The notes beneath the pieces are model-generated. The model was not told the DNA's origin, did not search any database, and saw only the letters and a list, made by a program, of their open reading frames with translations. This document shows, piece after piece, positions 45,670 through 53,417 of a stretch of DNA of 64,000 nucleotides (the first letter of the stretch is position 1; each line of letters begins with the position of its first letter). The DNA is from Bacteroidota bacterium (lineage in GTDB: Bacteria; Bacteroidota; Bacteroidia; Bacteroidales; FEN-979), in the NCBI GenBank assembly GCA_026391775.1, contig JAPLDK010000011.1, forward strand, positions 1 through 64,000. The letters are read 5' to 3'. Both the position numbers and the translations under genes were made by a program.

Positions 45670-46572
45670 CTACCTGAATTGTTTTGGCTTGACTACTGTA
45701 AATATCCTTGAAATGTTGAATCCCAGGAAGATGTCGCCGTTCCACCAGGTGCCCGTTGTTTGTGTGATAATGCTTTCCATATTTTCTCCCATTGCATTGG
45801 TGAGAAAAATCTGGAACACGTGGCCACCGGTTTCAATATCAACCCCAGCTGAAAACGTACTGTATGCCGGTGTTGAGACAATTTGCTTTGGGAAAAGGTA
45901 GTAATATTCGGCATTGATGGAAACGCGCTGGCTCACCTTAAAACGCGCTCCTCCTCCGAGGGAGAAAATGTTATTATGGTCATTGTAGGATGGTACCAGG
46001 TTTACATGCACATAGGTTGGTGCGATCTGTAAGGAAAACCTTTCGCCGAACTTCCTGGCGATGATCACTTGCGTTGCATAAGACATCCTCGATGTGAAAT
46101 AATTCTTCCTGTTGGGATCCTGCCATTTGGCAGTATAGATCGCGGTGCTTCCAAAAATGGTCAATGTAATGGGCATCCTTCTTGCTCCCTTGCTTTGGCG
46201 CAGGGCTTTGACTTTCAGGAAGCCATCCCAGGTATTATTCAGGGTATTCAATCCGACCCCTAATCCCAGCCAGTTAGTTATTCCGTATTCAAGGCCCAGG
46301 CGAACCTGGGATTGTTTTAAACCATACAGGTTCTCGTAGCCTGTATTAATAGCTCCGAAATGATGGGAAAATACGAAGATAAGGTTCCCCGGGGGAGGAT
46401 TTTCGCTGGACTCCCCAATGACTACCCTAGTGGTTTTAAAGGTAGCCGAAGTGTAATCGATTACAGGTTTCGCGTCCTTGTTTAAAAGGGCTGTCATTTC
46501 ATCCTGGGCAGTTGCTGTGAAAGCAAAAAGTGCCAGGAAAAGTATAAAGGCTATATGTATCCGTTTTTTCAT
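45670..46572 (-). CDS. DUF5777 family beta-barrel protein
   Basis: A 300-aa protein starting at MKKRIHIAFILFLAL, with a signal peptide ending at TATAQ. The mature sequence is an outer membrane-type barrel (GNLIFVFSHHFGAINTG, then YGLKQSQVRLGLEYGITNW and INAEYYYLFPKQI) typical of DUF5777. The family is almost always next to c-type cytochromes and YceI in Bacteroidota, suggesting a shared but unknown redox or transport role. Confidence 0.8.
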   Translation of the reverse strand: MKKRIHIAFILFLALFAFTATAQDEMTALLNKDAKPVIDYTSATFKTTRVVIGESSENPPPGNLIFVFSHHFGAINTGYENLYGLKQSQVRLGLEYGITNWLGLGVGLNTLNNTWDGFLKVKALRQSKGARRMPITLTIFGSTAIYTAKWQDPNRKNYFTSRMSYATQVIIARKFGERFSLQIAPTYVHVNLVPSYNDHNNIFSLGGGARFKVSQRVSINAEYYYLFPKQIVSTPAYSTFSAGVDIETGGHVFQIFLTNAMGENMESIITQTTGTWWNGDIFLGFNISRIFTVVKPKQFR

Positions 46573-46582
46573 GGCTGAAGTT

Positions 46583-46960
46583 TTAGTTGTTTGGAGCACC
46601 CTGGTTGATCCAATTTTTGATTTTACCCAGGTCACAGGGCAATAATTTACTGCCACCGTTCGGCATGTTTACGTACCCTGCTTCCCAGTTCACACCTCCC
46701 CAGAGTTTGCCATTGTTTGCAACGGTACTGAGCCCTGCCCAGGTTTCGGTGATCACATTGCCATCGTGTCTTGCAGTTGAATGACAAACACTGCAGTTGG
46801 CCGTCACAATAGGGACAATAGTCTTTGAATACGAAACATTAGTACTGTCACATTGGGTCCCTGAGAATGGATACAGGTCATATTCATTATCGTTATAGCA
46901 TGAGCTGAGTAACAAAAGTAAGGATGACAATATGAAACTGCCTTTTATAATTTTTTTCAT
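46583..46960 (-). CDS. Small c-type cytochrome lipoprotein
   Basis: A 125-aa lipoprotein (lipobox LLSSC) with one haem-binding motif, NCSVCHSTA (CxxCH). KTIVPIVTANC before it and WINQGAPN at the end follow the pattern of single-haem domains often annotated as planctomycete-type cytochrome c. It probably sits on the periplasmic face of the outer membrane. It lies 10 nt before the DUF5777 gene and 21 nt after a two-haem paralogue. Confidence 0.82.
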   Translation of the reverse strand: MKKIIKGSFILSSLLLLLSSCYNDNEYDLYPFSGTQCDSTNVSYSKTIVPIVTANCSVCHSTARHDGNVITETWAGLSTVANNGKLWGGVNWEAGYVNMPNGGSKLLPCDLGKIKNWINQGAPNN

Positions 46961-46981
46961 TTGATTTTGATTACTGGTTAA

Positions 46982-47668
46982 TTATGGTTTACCAATATTT
47001 ATCCATTTCTGGAACAAATTAATTTCGCAAGGAGAAAGCATTTCTCCTCCTTTGGGCATAGGGTAAAATCCGGAATCATGACGGAGGGCACCCATCAGCC
47101 TGTTGCTGTTGGCGCAGGCCACAACCTCGTCATAGGTCTCCAGGCTCAGGCCGTTGGCAGGTTTGGATCCGCCGTGACAGCCCACACACCAAGCCTGGGT
47201 GATAGGATAGATAGAGGCAGTGTATGTTACATTCGTTGAATCGCAGCCGGCTGAATCGCATTTGTTATTATAAGCGCCCTGTGCGATCCACCAGTAAATG
47301 ATGCTTTTTTGCTCGATGGTAAATGGAGTGCTGGGAGGCATCCTTTTTTCAGAGCCACTGAACAAAACGGTATACAGCTTACTGCTTTGAGGATCAAATG
47401 GGTTCACAAGAGAAATTATGCCTGCGTAATTGTCAAGAATGTGATCTGCTTTATGCTTTGATTCGTCATGGCATCCTGTTTTGGCACAGCCGGAAATGAT
47501 TATAGGTAACACTGAGTTCCTGAAATAGATAGTATCATGTGAACATTTAAATTCCGGTCCCGGAGGGGGAGGTTTTGGAGGCGCAACCGTCAGGTCAGCA
47601 TTGTGATGGCAGGAACTAAAGAATAATACCACAATTATCAAACATGGTACAAACGACGAAAATTTCAT
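46982..47668 (-). CDS. Two-domain c-type cytochrome lipoprotein
   Basis: A 228-aa lipoprotein (lipobox FFSSC). Domain 1 has GCAKTGCHDES, a Cx4CH motif; domain 2 has WCVGCHGG, a standard CxxCH motif. Both are followed by the family's PP or MPKGGEMLSPCE blocks. Cx4CH variants are common in this PSCyt1-like family, so the first site may still bind haem. It is the first gene of the six-gene operon; a possible minus strand box TAAATTTG lies at 47751-47744. Confidence 0.82.
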   Translation of the reverse strand: MKFSSFVPCLIIVVLFFSSCHHNADLTVAPPKPPPPGPEFKCSHDTIYFRNSVLPIIISGCAKTGCHDESKHKADHILDNYAGIISLVNPFDPQSSKLYTVLFSGSEKRMPPSTPFTIEQKSIIYWWIAQGAYNNKCDSAGCDSTNVTYTASIYPITQAWCVGCHGGSKPANGLSLETYDEVVACANSNRLMGALRHDSGFYPMPKGGEMLSPCEINLFQKWINIGKP

Positions 47669-48118
47669 AGTGATGAGAATTAAACTATTGATCTATCCTG
47701 TATTTGGGCAACCCTTGAACCTTAAAACTTACAGGGAAGCAAACAAATTTAATAAAATTTCCATCAGCTTTTATAAAACTGTAAGCGGTAACCTCAATAC
47801 CATGTCTTAAAATACTTTTCAACATCGAATTTTCTGCAGTAACCCTGGAAATTCATATATCTGATCATATCGAACACAGGGCGTTCCCCTCATGGACGGT
47901 CATGAACACCACCAATGGACCAGGCTACCTGGTTGAATAATAGAGAACACTTCTTGGTTTAATGCTTTATATTTGTATCTTGTATGATATAGAATACAAG
48001 TTGCAAACTCATTTATCGTTCTTAAACATAGATAAAATATTGCGTTGCTAGTATTTCTCTTCTGATAAACCGCCAAATTTTCAATAAGCATTAACACCCC
48101 TCAAAACAAGAAACAGTT
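47669..48118. other. 450-nt spacer with no gene
   Basis: No convincing gene. It holds a possible minus strand -7 box (TAAATTTG, 47751-47744) for the cytochrome operon and a + strand TATATTTG (47968-47975) that may have served kaiC. A short stretch on the minus strand (47889-47796) is open for 31 codons without a start codon. Confidence 0.5.
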
Positions 48119-48396
48119 ATGAAAAAAGACAAAATGCAATTTCAGCACAAAGTCCTTCCCAAAACTCCTACCGGTATTCAGGGATTGGACGAAGTTACGG
48201 ACGGAGGATTACCGAAAGGGAGGCCTACGCTTGTATGCGGAAACGCAGGTTGCGGAAAGACCCTTTTGGCAATGGAGTTTCTCGTTCGGGGCGCAACGCA
48301 ATATAATGAACCGGGTGTTTTATGACATTCGAGGAGACAGAAAAGGAACTCACGACAAATGTTGCCTCGCTGGGGTTCGATCTGGACTGTTTATCA
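48119..48396 (+). pseudogene. kaiC: kaiC-like ATPase remnant, frameshifted and truncated
   Basis: The first 68 codons encode the N-terminus of KaiC: TPTGIQGLDEVTDGGLPKGR, then the Walker A site CGNAGCGKTLLAMEFLVRGA and TQYNEPGV. A single T is missing in the T-run at 48318-48321; in the +1 frame the homology resumes as MTFEETEKELTTNVASLGFD and LDCL (to about 48392). After that the sequence joins the integrase remnant on the other strand. A functional KaiC is over 450 aa with two ATPase domains, so this copy is dead. Confidence 0.85.
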
Positions 48397-48703
48397 TCTT
48401 CCCTAAAAAGTGATTCCGGATAATTTCAGCCGTGATGGTTTTACCTGTTGTTTCAAGCTGCGTGAAGATTTTAAGGACCTGTGACCTTTTATTATCAAGG
48501 CTGGTATTGATGGTCCTCGCATCTTCCTTGGTTCCTTTGATGCATCCATGCTGGGAATCCCACCTTTCTGATTCTATAAACTGATGAGTTGCCAGGTCCA
48601 CCCTCCTACCATTTACTGTTATCCGCATGTAGATTGGTGCTTCCTCATTTTCAGCGACTTTACTTTTCCTGAGGTAAAAAAGAATAGACAAAGAATTTTT
48701 CAT
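48397..48703 (-). pseudogene. N-terminal fragment of a tyrosine-type site-specific integrase
   Basis: From ATG (48703) about 102 codons match the start of Bacteroidota site-specific integrases: an arm DNA-binding domain (MKNSLSILFYLRKSK, then YMRITVNGRRVDLATHQF) and the beginning of the SAM-like domain (TQLETTGKTITAEIIRNHFLG). The catalytic domain with R..HxxR..Y is absent. The frame runs on for 15 codons into antisense kaiC before stopping at 48350. The break is therefore at 48393-48400, the same point where kaiC ends. Confidence 0.8.
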
Positions 48704-48815
48704 ATTACATCGATCTTAATATATGAAATTAACATAAAGATACATAAAATAGATGGAATTTCCAAATTTTTTATATGATCTATCTAATTAATTATTAACA
48801 AAATACATCAAAATT

Positions 48816-48860
48816 CGGTGCACTTTCATAGAGCCACAAAAGTGCACCGAAAAGTGCACC
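48816..48860. repeat. Three GGTGCACTTT repeats, one inverted pair and one direct pair
   Basis: CGGTGCACTTT (48816-48826) is followed by its complement at 48839-48849 and again at 48851-48860, the last two with a 12-bp period. They lie between the integrase remnant and tRNA-Ser(CGA). Such arrays near integrase genes often are recombinase arm-type sites, which is inference here. Confidence 0.6.
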
Positions 48861-48905
48861 TTTTATTTGATTTTCTTTGAATATTTTGGCTGGGTAGAAA
48901 AAAGA

Positions 48906-48939
48906 AAAACCGCCTAAAACATTGATTTTAAGCGGTTTT
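48906..48939 (-). terminator. Terminator downstream of tRNA-Ser(CGA)
   Basis: AAAACCGCcTAAAA pairs with TTTTAaGCGGTTTT around a 6-nt loop. On the minus strand it is 24 nt past the tRNA 3' end and runs into T-rich sequence. Confidence 0.75.
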
Positions 48940-48962
48940 GTTGTAATTTGATACAACTTCTG

Positions 48963-49051
48963 CGGAGAGACAGGGATTCGAACCCTGGGACCCCCTTACG
49001 AGGGTCAACGGTTTTCGAGACCGCCCCATTCGACCGCTCTGGCATCTCTCC
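48963..49051 (-). tRNA. tRNA-Ser (anticodon CGA)
   Basis: An 89-nt class II tRNA. The acceptor stem GGAGAGA/TCTCTCC is perfect, the anticodon loop is CTCGAAA (CGA, reads UCG), a long variable arm follows and the T loop is GTTCGAATC. CCA is not encoded. A TATTTTTG box (49074-49067) lies 16 nt upstream. Confidence 0.95.
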
Positions 49052-49066
49052 GGTAAAATGAGGCTG

Positions 49067-49074
49067 CAAAAATA
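49067..49074 (-). promoter_or_regulatory. -7 box of tRNA-Ser(CGA)
   Basis: TATTTTTG on the minus strand fits TAnnTTTG and is placed correctly for the tRNA start; no TTG at the expected distance. Confidence 0.5.
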
Positions 49075-49104
49075 GAAAAAAATCCGGGTTATCTCAGACT
49101 TGGC

Positions 49105-49935
49105 TCAGTCTTCCTGCTTAAATAAGCTTTCAATAATACTAATGACCTCCTGTCGTTCAAAGGGCTTCGCTATGAATTCGTCAAATCCGGCTTTCAGGAA
49201 CTTATGCCGGTCTTCCCTACCGGCAAATCCGGTGACGGCTACAACAGGGATATTTTCATTCCCAATCTGTTTCCTGATCTCAAGCATAGCCTGTGTCCCG
49301 TCAATTCCCTGGCCGAGATTGATATCCATGAAGATCGCATCGATTTTTTCCCGTTTAGCCACCTCAATAGCCGCGTTCCCCGTTTGGGAGAAAAAGATAT
49401 GGCAGTATTTACGGATATGATGCTGCAGCAGATTGCTATTGACCATGTTGTCCTCCACAATCAGCACATTGGGAAGCTTTTTCCCTGCCGATTTTGCTTT
49501 TTTCCTGACTGGGATCTCATGGGGGGCCAGTGCATCAGAAGGTTCTTCCGGCCGGGATGTTTTGGAAGAATCTTCCGTAGGAGGTATTGAAAAGCGGTAT
49601 ACTGAGCTGTTATCAAGGAGCTGCATCAGCCTGAGAGCCGAAACATGGATCTGCTCAGCTTTCCACTTCAGCTCAGGATCTGTTAGTTCCTCCAGAAGTA
49701 TCTCAGTAAAACCAAGTATACCATTCATAGGGGACCGAAGGTCATGATCCAGCCTGGACCAGGGTAGAGGGTCGCTCTGATCTCCGGCTTCTTCAAATTT
49801 CACACCGGCCAGCAGCAATTCATCGATCATCCCGCGGATCAGGGCCGAAATAGCCATTGTATCCCTTTTGCCATTGACTGCTTCAAGGAAACCGAAAACC
49901 GCCTGTATTATTTTCGCGTTACTGTTGGTATCCAT
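49105..49935 (-). CDS. HisKA-receiver protein without an ATPase domain
   Basis: A 276-aa cytosolic protein. A helical N-terminus leads to a HisKA-type dimerisation domain with an intact H box (SRLDHDLRSPMNGILGF, His64) at about 55-110. A charged Pro/Ser-rich linker follows where a HATPase domain is expected. The end is a complete receiver domain (NVLIVEDNMVN, Asp204 in FMDINLG, TGFAG and AKPF). It cannot autophosphorylate, so it may act as a phosphotransfer and receiver protein served by another kinase. The ATG at 49935 is 3 nt past the tRNA-Ser(TGA) 3' end, so the gene is probably read from the tRNA promoter. Confidence 0.8.
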   Translation of the reverse strand: MDTNSNAKIIQAVFGFLEAVNGKRDTMAISALIRGMIDELLLAGVKFEEAGDQSDPLPWSRLDHDLRSPMNGILGFTEILLEELTDPELKWKAEQIHVSALRLMQLLDNSSVYRFSIPPTEDSSKTSRPEEPSDALAPHEIPVRKKAKSAGKKLPNVLIVEDNMVNSNLLQHHIRKYCHIFFSQTGNAAIEVAKREKIDAIFMDINLGQGIDGTQAMLEIRKQIGNENIPVVAVTGFAGREDRHKFLKAGFDEFIAKPFERQEVISIIESLFKQED

Positions 49936-49938
49936 CTG

Positions 49939-50023
49939 CGGAGAGAGAGGGATTCGAACCCCCGGAGGTATGAGCCTCAACGGTTTTCAAGACCGCCGCA
50001 ATCGACCACTCTGCCATCTCTCC
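49939..50023 (-). tRNA. tRNA-Ser (anticodon TGA)
   Basis: An 85-nt class II tRNA with acceptor stem GGAGAGA/TCTCTCC, anticodon loop CTTGAAA (TGA) and a long variable arm. CCA is not encoded. The ATG of the HisKA-receiver gene begins 3 nt after its 3' end, so the tRNA must be cut from a joint transcript. Confidence 0.95.
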
Positions 50024-50028
50024 GGGGG

Positions 50029-50058
50029 CAAAAGTACAACAATTTTCGGAACCGGCAA
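50029..50058 (-). promoter_or_regulatory. Canonical promoter of tRNA-Ser(TGA)
   Basis: Minus strand TTG (50058-50056), exactly 19 nt, TACTTTTG (50036-50029), 6 nt before the tRNA 5' end. It probably also drives the HisKA-receiver gene. Confidence 0.8.
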
Positions 50059-50123
50059 GAAGGCAAACTGACATTCCAGGGAAGTGTCTTTACCTTTCAT
50101 AATGCACACTTCACAGAATTTTC

Positions 50124-50154
50124 TTGTAAAATCATCGGATTTTCAATATATTTG
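50124..50154 (+). promoter_or_regulatory. Promoter of the GWxTD protein gene
   Basis: TTG (50124-50126), 20 nt, TATATTTG (50147-50154); the ATG is at 50223, giving a leader of about 60 nt. Confidence 0.65.
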
Positions 50155-50222
50155 TATATTAATTGTTACATTGACCAAAAAAGCCTTTTTAACCATTGAA
50201 ATAAAACCTCAATCCAAATTTT

Positions 50223-51701
50223 ATGAAAAAGAGTTTACTCCTGATGATCCTTGCCTGTTTTCTTATGGGAGGAACATCTGCTTCGGCAAAAAATCTTTGG
50301 GCTTATCTCACATACGCTACATTCAATTCCCCTGAAGGCCCTTATATTGAAACCTACCTGAGCATTGCCGGTAATAGTGTAAAATGGATCAAACAAAGTG
50401 ATGGCAAATATAAAGCCACTGTCAATGTCCTCATGACGTTTAAAGATAAGAATGATATCAAGGCTTTTAAAAAATATGAACTGAAAAGCAATGAGGTTGC
50501 AGATACTTCCAATCTGAACTTTCAGTTCATCGACCAGCAGAGGTTCCAGCTTGCAAACGGTACATACAATTTTCAGATCCAGCTTTCCGATAAAAATAAA
50601 AATGCACAGGCTCTTCCATATAACCAGAATATTGTGATTGATTTTCCAGCTGATAAACCATCCATGTCGGGTGTGGAGATGATTCAAAGCTATTCCAAGG
50701 CCGAAAAAGTCACGGACCTGTCAAAGAGTGGCTATAACCTGGTACCCAATATCTATAATTTTTATCCCGGGGCCGATGCAAAACTTGGATTCTATACGGA
50801 ACTTTACGGTCTTGACAAAACTATTCCTCAAGGCCAGATGTTCCTTCTCTCATATTACATTGAATGCTTTGAAAACAATTTAAAGCTTAACGAGTTTGCC
50901 AAAGCAAAAAAAGAGAGCCCTAAAGCGGTTAATGTTTTACTGGCCGACATCAACATCAGGGACCTTGCAAGCGGGAATTACAACCTGGTCATTGAGGCCA
51001 GGAATGCAAATAATGAAGTTATCCTGTCGAAAAAAGTTTTCTTTCAGAGAACCAATCCGAATGCCACTTATACACTGACAGAGATTGCTTCTGCCGATAT
51101 CCAGGGGACATTTGCCGAAAAGATCATAAATGCAGATTCATTGAAGGAGTTCATCAACAGTACTTATCCCATTTCAACCGGGTATGAGAAAGATTTTATC
51201 CGTTACCAGTTAAAAAAAGCTGATCTCCCGACCCTGCAAAAGTATTTCTATACCTTCTGGCAGCAAAGGAGTTCAAGCGAACCCGAGAAAGCATGGCAGG
51301 GATACAAGGCACAGGTTAACATTGCCCAGGCTAACTTTGCTACCAAAATCAAGAAAGGCTATCAAAGTGACCGGGGGCGAGTTTATCTTGAGTACGGCCC
51401 TCCAAACGCAAGGGAAGGCCATTACGCAGAGCCGAACACCTATCCTTACGAGATCTGGCAGTATTATACCCTTAACAACAGTCAGAGGAACAAGAGATTT
51501 GTGTTCTATTCACCCGACATGGTCACTGCTGATTTCATCCTGCTGCATTCCGATGCCATTGGTGAGCAGTATGAACCGAGGTGGAAAGTTGCCCTGAGAA
51601 GCAAAATGGTATCCCCTGTCGACATTAGTGAAACACAGGTTGTGAATGTCTGGGGCGACTATTCCGAAGATGCCTGGGACTTGCCCACTACCAATCTATG
51701 A
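50223..51701 (+). CDS. GWxTD domain-containing exported protein
   Basis: A 492-aa protein with a signal peptide (about 1-22, ending ASAKN). The N-terminal half has Ig-like strands; the C-terminal 130 residues match the GWxTD domain, here with the signature altered to GYQSDRGRVYLEYGPPN, followed by PYEIWQYYTL and RFVFYSPD. The role of GWxTD proteins is unknown; they occur mainly in Bacteroidota and related phyla. The gene is alone, with a 93-nt gap to the next gene and no clear terminator. Confidence 0.78.
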   Translation: MKKSLLLMILACFLMGGTSASAKNLWAYLTYATFNSPEGPYIETYLSIAGNSVKWIKQSDGKYKATVNVLMTFKDKNDIKAFKKYELKSNEVADTSNLNFQFIDQQRFQLANGTYNFQIQLSDKNKNAQALPYNQNIVIDFPADKPSMSGVEMIQSYSKAEKVTDLSKSGYNLVPNIYNFYPGADAKLGFYTELYGLDKTIPQGQMFLLSYYIECFENNLKLNEFAKAKKESPKAVNVLLADINIRDLASGNYNLVIEARNANNEVILSKKVFFQRTNPNATYTLTEIASADIQGTFAEKIINADSLKEFINSTYPISTGYEKDFIRYQLKKADLPTLQKYFYTFWQQRSSSEPEKAWQGYKAQVNIAQANFATKIKKGYQSDRGRVYLEYGPPNAREGHYAEPNTYPYEIWQYYTLNNSQRNKRFVFYSPDMVTADFILLHSDAIGEQYEPRWKVALRSKMVSPVDISETQVVNVWGDYSEDAWDLPTTNL

Positions 51702-51794
51702 CAGGAATCGACAAAGCCGGTCTTTTCTTTCATCCGCTTAGGATTTATTCTTATTTTTGAGCCTTTAATAGGATCCTGATTTTTCTTCAAAAGA

Positions 51795-52814
51795 GTGCGA
51801 GTCGCAGTAGTAATACTTAACTGGAACGGAAAAAATTTTCTTCAAAAATTCCTTCCGGCATTGATACAACATATTGAACCTGATACAGGTGTCATTGTTG
51901 CGGACAATGCTTCTACCGACAACTCCCTGGATTTCCTTAAAAACCATTTCCCTCAGATCCATATCATCAGTAATCCCGACAACGGTGGTTTTGCACGAGG
52001 ATATAATCTTGCATTGAAACAGGTTGAGGCAGAATATTATGTCCTCCTGAATTCCGACATTGAAGTTACTGAAAACTGGATAAAACCTGTCATCGAGATC
52101 ATGGACAGGGATGCTTCAATAGGAGCGTGCCAGCCGAAGATCCGTTCTTATCTCGAGCCAAAGAAATTTGAATATGCCGGTGCTGCGGGGGGATTTATCG
52201 ACAAGTATGGCTATCCTTTCTGCCGGGGCAGGATGTTTACTCAGATAGAGGAAGATCATGGTCAGTACGACAATGTTCATGAAATTTTCTGGGCATCGGG
52301 AGCCTGTTTGTTCGTGAAATCAAAACTTTATCATGAACTTGGTGGTTTTGATGAGGATTTTTTTGCTCACATGGAAGAAATTGATTTTTGCTGGAGGATG
52401 AACAATGCAGGTTACAGGATAATGTATTGCCCCGATTCAACAGTTTTCCATATCGGTGGGGGAACCTTGCCGAAAATCTCCTGGAGAAAAACTTACCTGA
52501 ATTTCAGGAATAATTTTATATTGCTTTATAAGAACCTTCCGGAATCCTGGCTGGTAAGAGTTTTTACTGTAAGGCTACTGCTCGACGGGGTTGCTGCAAT
52601 GAAATTTTTGATCCAGGCGGGGTTTAAGGATTTCTGGGCAGTGGCGAGGGCGCATTTCAGTTTTTACCGTTCCCTTTCAAAAACCAGGCAAAAACGTAAA
52701 TCGATAAAACAGGGCTCTGTCAGAAATATATACAGGGGAAGCCTTGTATTTGATTATTTCATACTGCGGAAGAGGAAATTTTCCCAGTTAAAACCATCCA
52801 AATTTAAAAGTTAA
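51795..52814 (+). CDS. Glycosyltransferase family 2 (rhamnosyltransferase-like)
   Basis: A 339-aa soluble GT2. It begins with GTG (51795), giving VAVVILNWNGKNFLQKFLP, the GT-A nucleotide-binding start. The DxD site is YYVLLNSDIEVTENW, and the catalytic acid region is GGFDEDFFAHMEEIDFCWR. The C-terminal 80 residues are basic and may bind membrane. It is typical of transferases that add deoxyhexoses to lipid-linked glycans. Its 3' end overlaps the convergent aroQ stop by 4 nt. Confidence 0.85.
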   Translation: MRVAVVILNWNGKNFLQKFLPALIQHIEPDTGVIVADNASTDNSLDFLKNHFPQIHIISNPDNGGFARGYNLALKQVEAEYYVLLNSDIEVTENWIKPVIEIMDRDASIGACQPKIRSYLEPKKFEYAGAAGGFIDKYGYPFCRGRMFTQIEEDHGQYDNVHEIFWASGACLFVKSKLYHELGGFDEDFFAHMEEIDFCWRMNNAGYRIMYCPDSTVFHIGGGTLPKISWRKTYLNFRNNFILLYKNLPESWLVRVFTVRLLLDGVAAMKFLIQAGFKDFWAVARAHFSFYRSLSKTRQKRKSIKQGSVRNIYRGSLVFDYFILRKRKFSQLKPSKFKS

Positions 52815-53233
52815 GCATACAGCAGGCTTTCTATAGCCAGCCTGTATGAATCAAGGCCGAAACCGGCGATTACACCCCGGGCCGCAGCGGCAATGAATGA
52901 AACATGCCTGTATGGTTCCCTGGAGTATACATTGGAAATATGAACTTCGATCACCGGCACAGAAATGGCCTTTACCGTATCCCCTATCGCAACTGATGTA
53001 TGAGTATATCCCCCTGCATTCAGAATAACGCCTGTGTATTTCCCATCGGCCTTTTGCAGGGCATCAATAAGCTCACCTTCAATATTACTCTGGAAGTACG
53101 AAATACCTGCATCGGGGAATACCGATTTGAGAGTTTTCAGATAGTTTTCAAATTTTTTATTGCCGTAAACTGAAGTTTCACGCTTCCCGAGCAGGTTGAG
53201 GTTGGGCCCGTTGATAATGAGTATTTTTTTCAT
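52811..53233 (-). CDS. aroQ: Type II 3-dehydroquinate dehydratase
   Basis: A 140-aa protein of normal length. INGPNLNLLGKRE carries the N-terminal signature with the catalytic Arg region; NAGGYTHTSVAI and EVHISNVYSREPYRH are the remaining active-site blocks. It forms 3-dehydroshikimate in the shikimate pathway. A TAAATTTG box (53246-53239) lies only 5 nt before the ATG, so the mRNA could be nearly leaderless. Confidence 0.96.
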   Translation of the reverse strand: MKKILIINGPNLNLLGKRETSVYGNKKFENYLKTLKSVFPDAGISYFQSNIEGELIDALQKADGKYTGVILNAGGYTHTSVAIGDTVKAISVPVIEVHISNVYSREPYRHVSFIAAAARGVIAGFGLDSYRLAIESLLYA

Positions 53234-53238
53234 GAAAG

Positions 53239-53266
53239 CAAATTTATGAAAAATCCCCTATCTTTG
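53239..53266. promoter_or_regulatory. Divergent -7 boxes for aroQ and the TPP-controlled receptor
   Basis: Minus strand TAAATTTG (53246-53239) faces aroQ. + strand TATCTTTG (53259-53266) is placed just before the TPP riboswitch. No TTG at the usual distance was seen for the + strand box. Confidence 0.5.
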
Positions 53267-53281
53267 TATCCAACTTTCCAA

Positions 53282-53352
53282 TAGGGGTGCCTTAAGACAC
53301 AGGCTGAGATCATACCCTCTGAACCTGATCCGGATAATGCCGGCGTAGGAAC
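53282..53352 (+). ncRNA. TPP riboswitch (THI element)
   Basis: The conserved core is present in order: GGGGTGC (53284-53290), GGCTGAGA (53302-53309) binding the pyrimidine, TACCC, GAACCTGATC (53321-53330) and CGGATAATGCCGGCGTAGGAA ending near 53350. These are the invariant positions of the TPP aptamer. The start codon of the receptor gene is 66 nt downstream. It should repress that gene when thiamine pyrophosphate is abundant; no clear expression-platform hairpin was identified. Confidence 0.93.
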
Positions 53353-53417
53353 AAGAGTATCACTTTACAGCATGCCTCTATTGTAGGTTATCAGTTTAGC
53401 ATTTAAACGTATAACTT

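Noticed and set aside
46982-47668. Cx4CH haem motif as a novel cytochrome site
   Set aside because: Cx4CH variants recur in this PSCyt1-like family, so it is not unusual by itself.
47796-47889. Protein-like stretch on the minus strand (RYMNFQGYCRKFDVEKYF) in the 450-nt spacer
   Set aside because: Only 31 codons, no start codon, a stop just upstream, and no recognised family; too weak to call a pseudogene.
48397-48703. A short complete integrase or regulator gene
   Set aside because: The protein ends before the catalytic domain and its last 15 residues are antisense kaiC, so it is a fragment.
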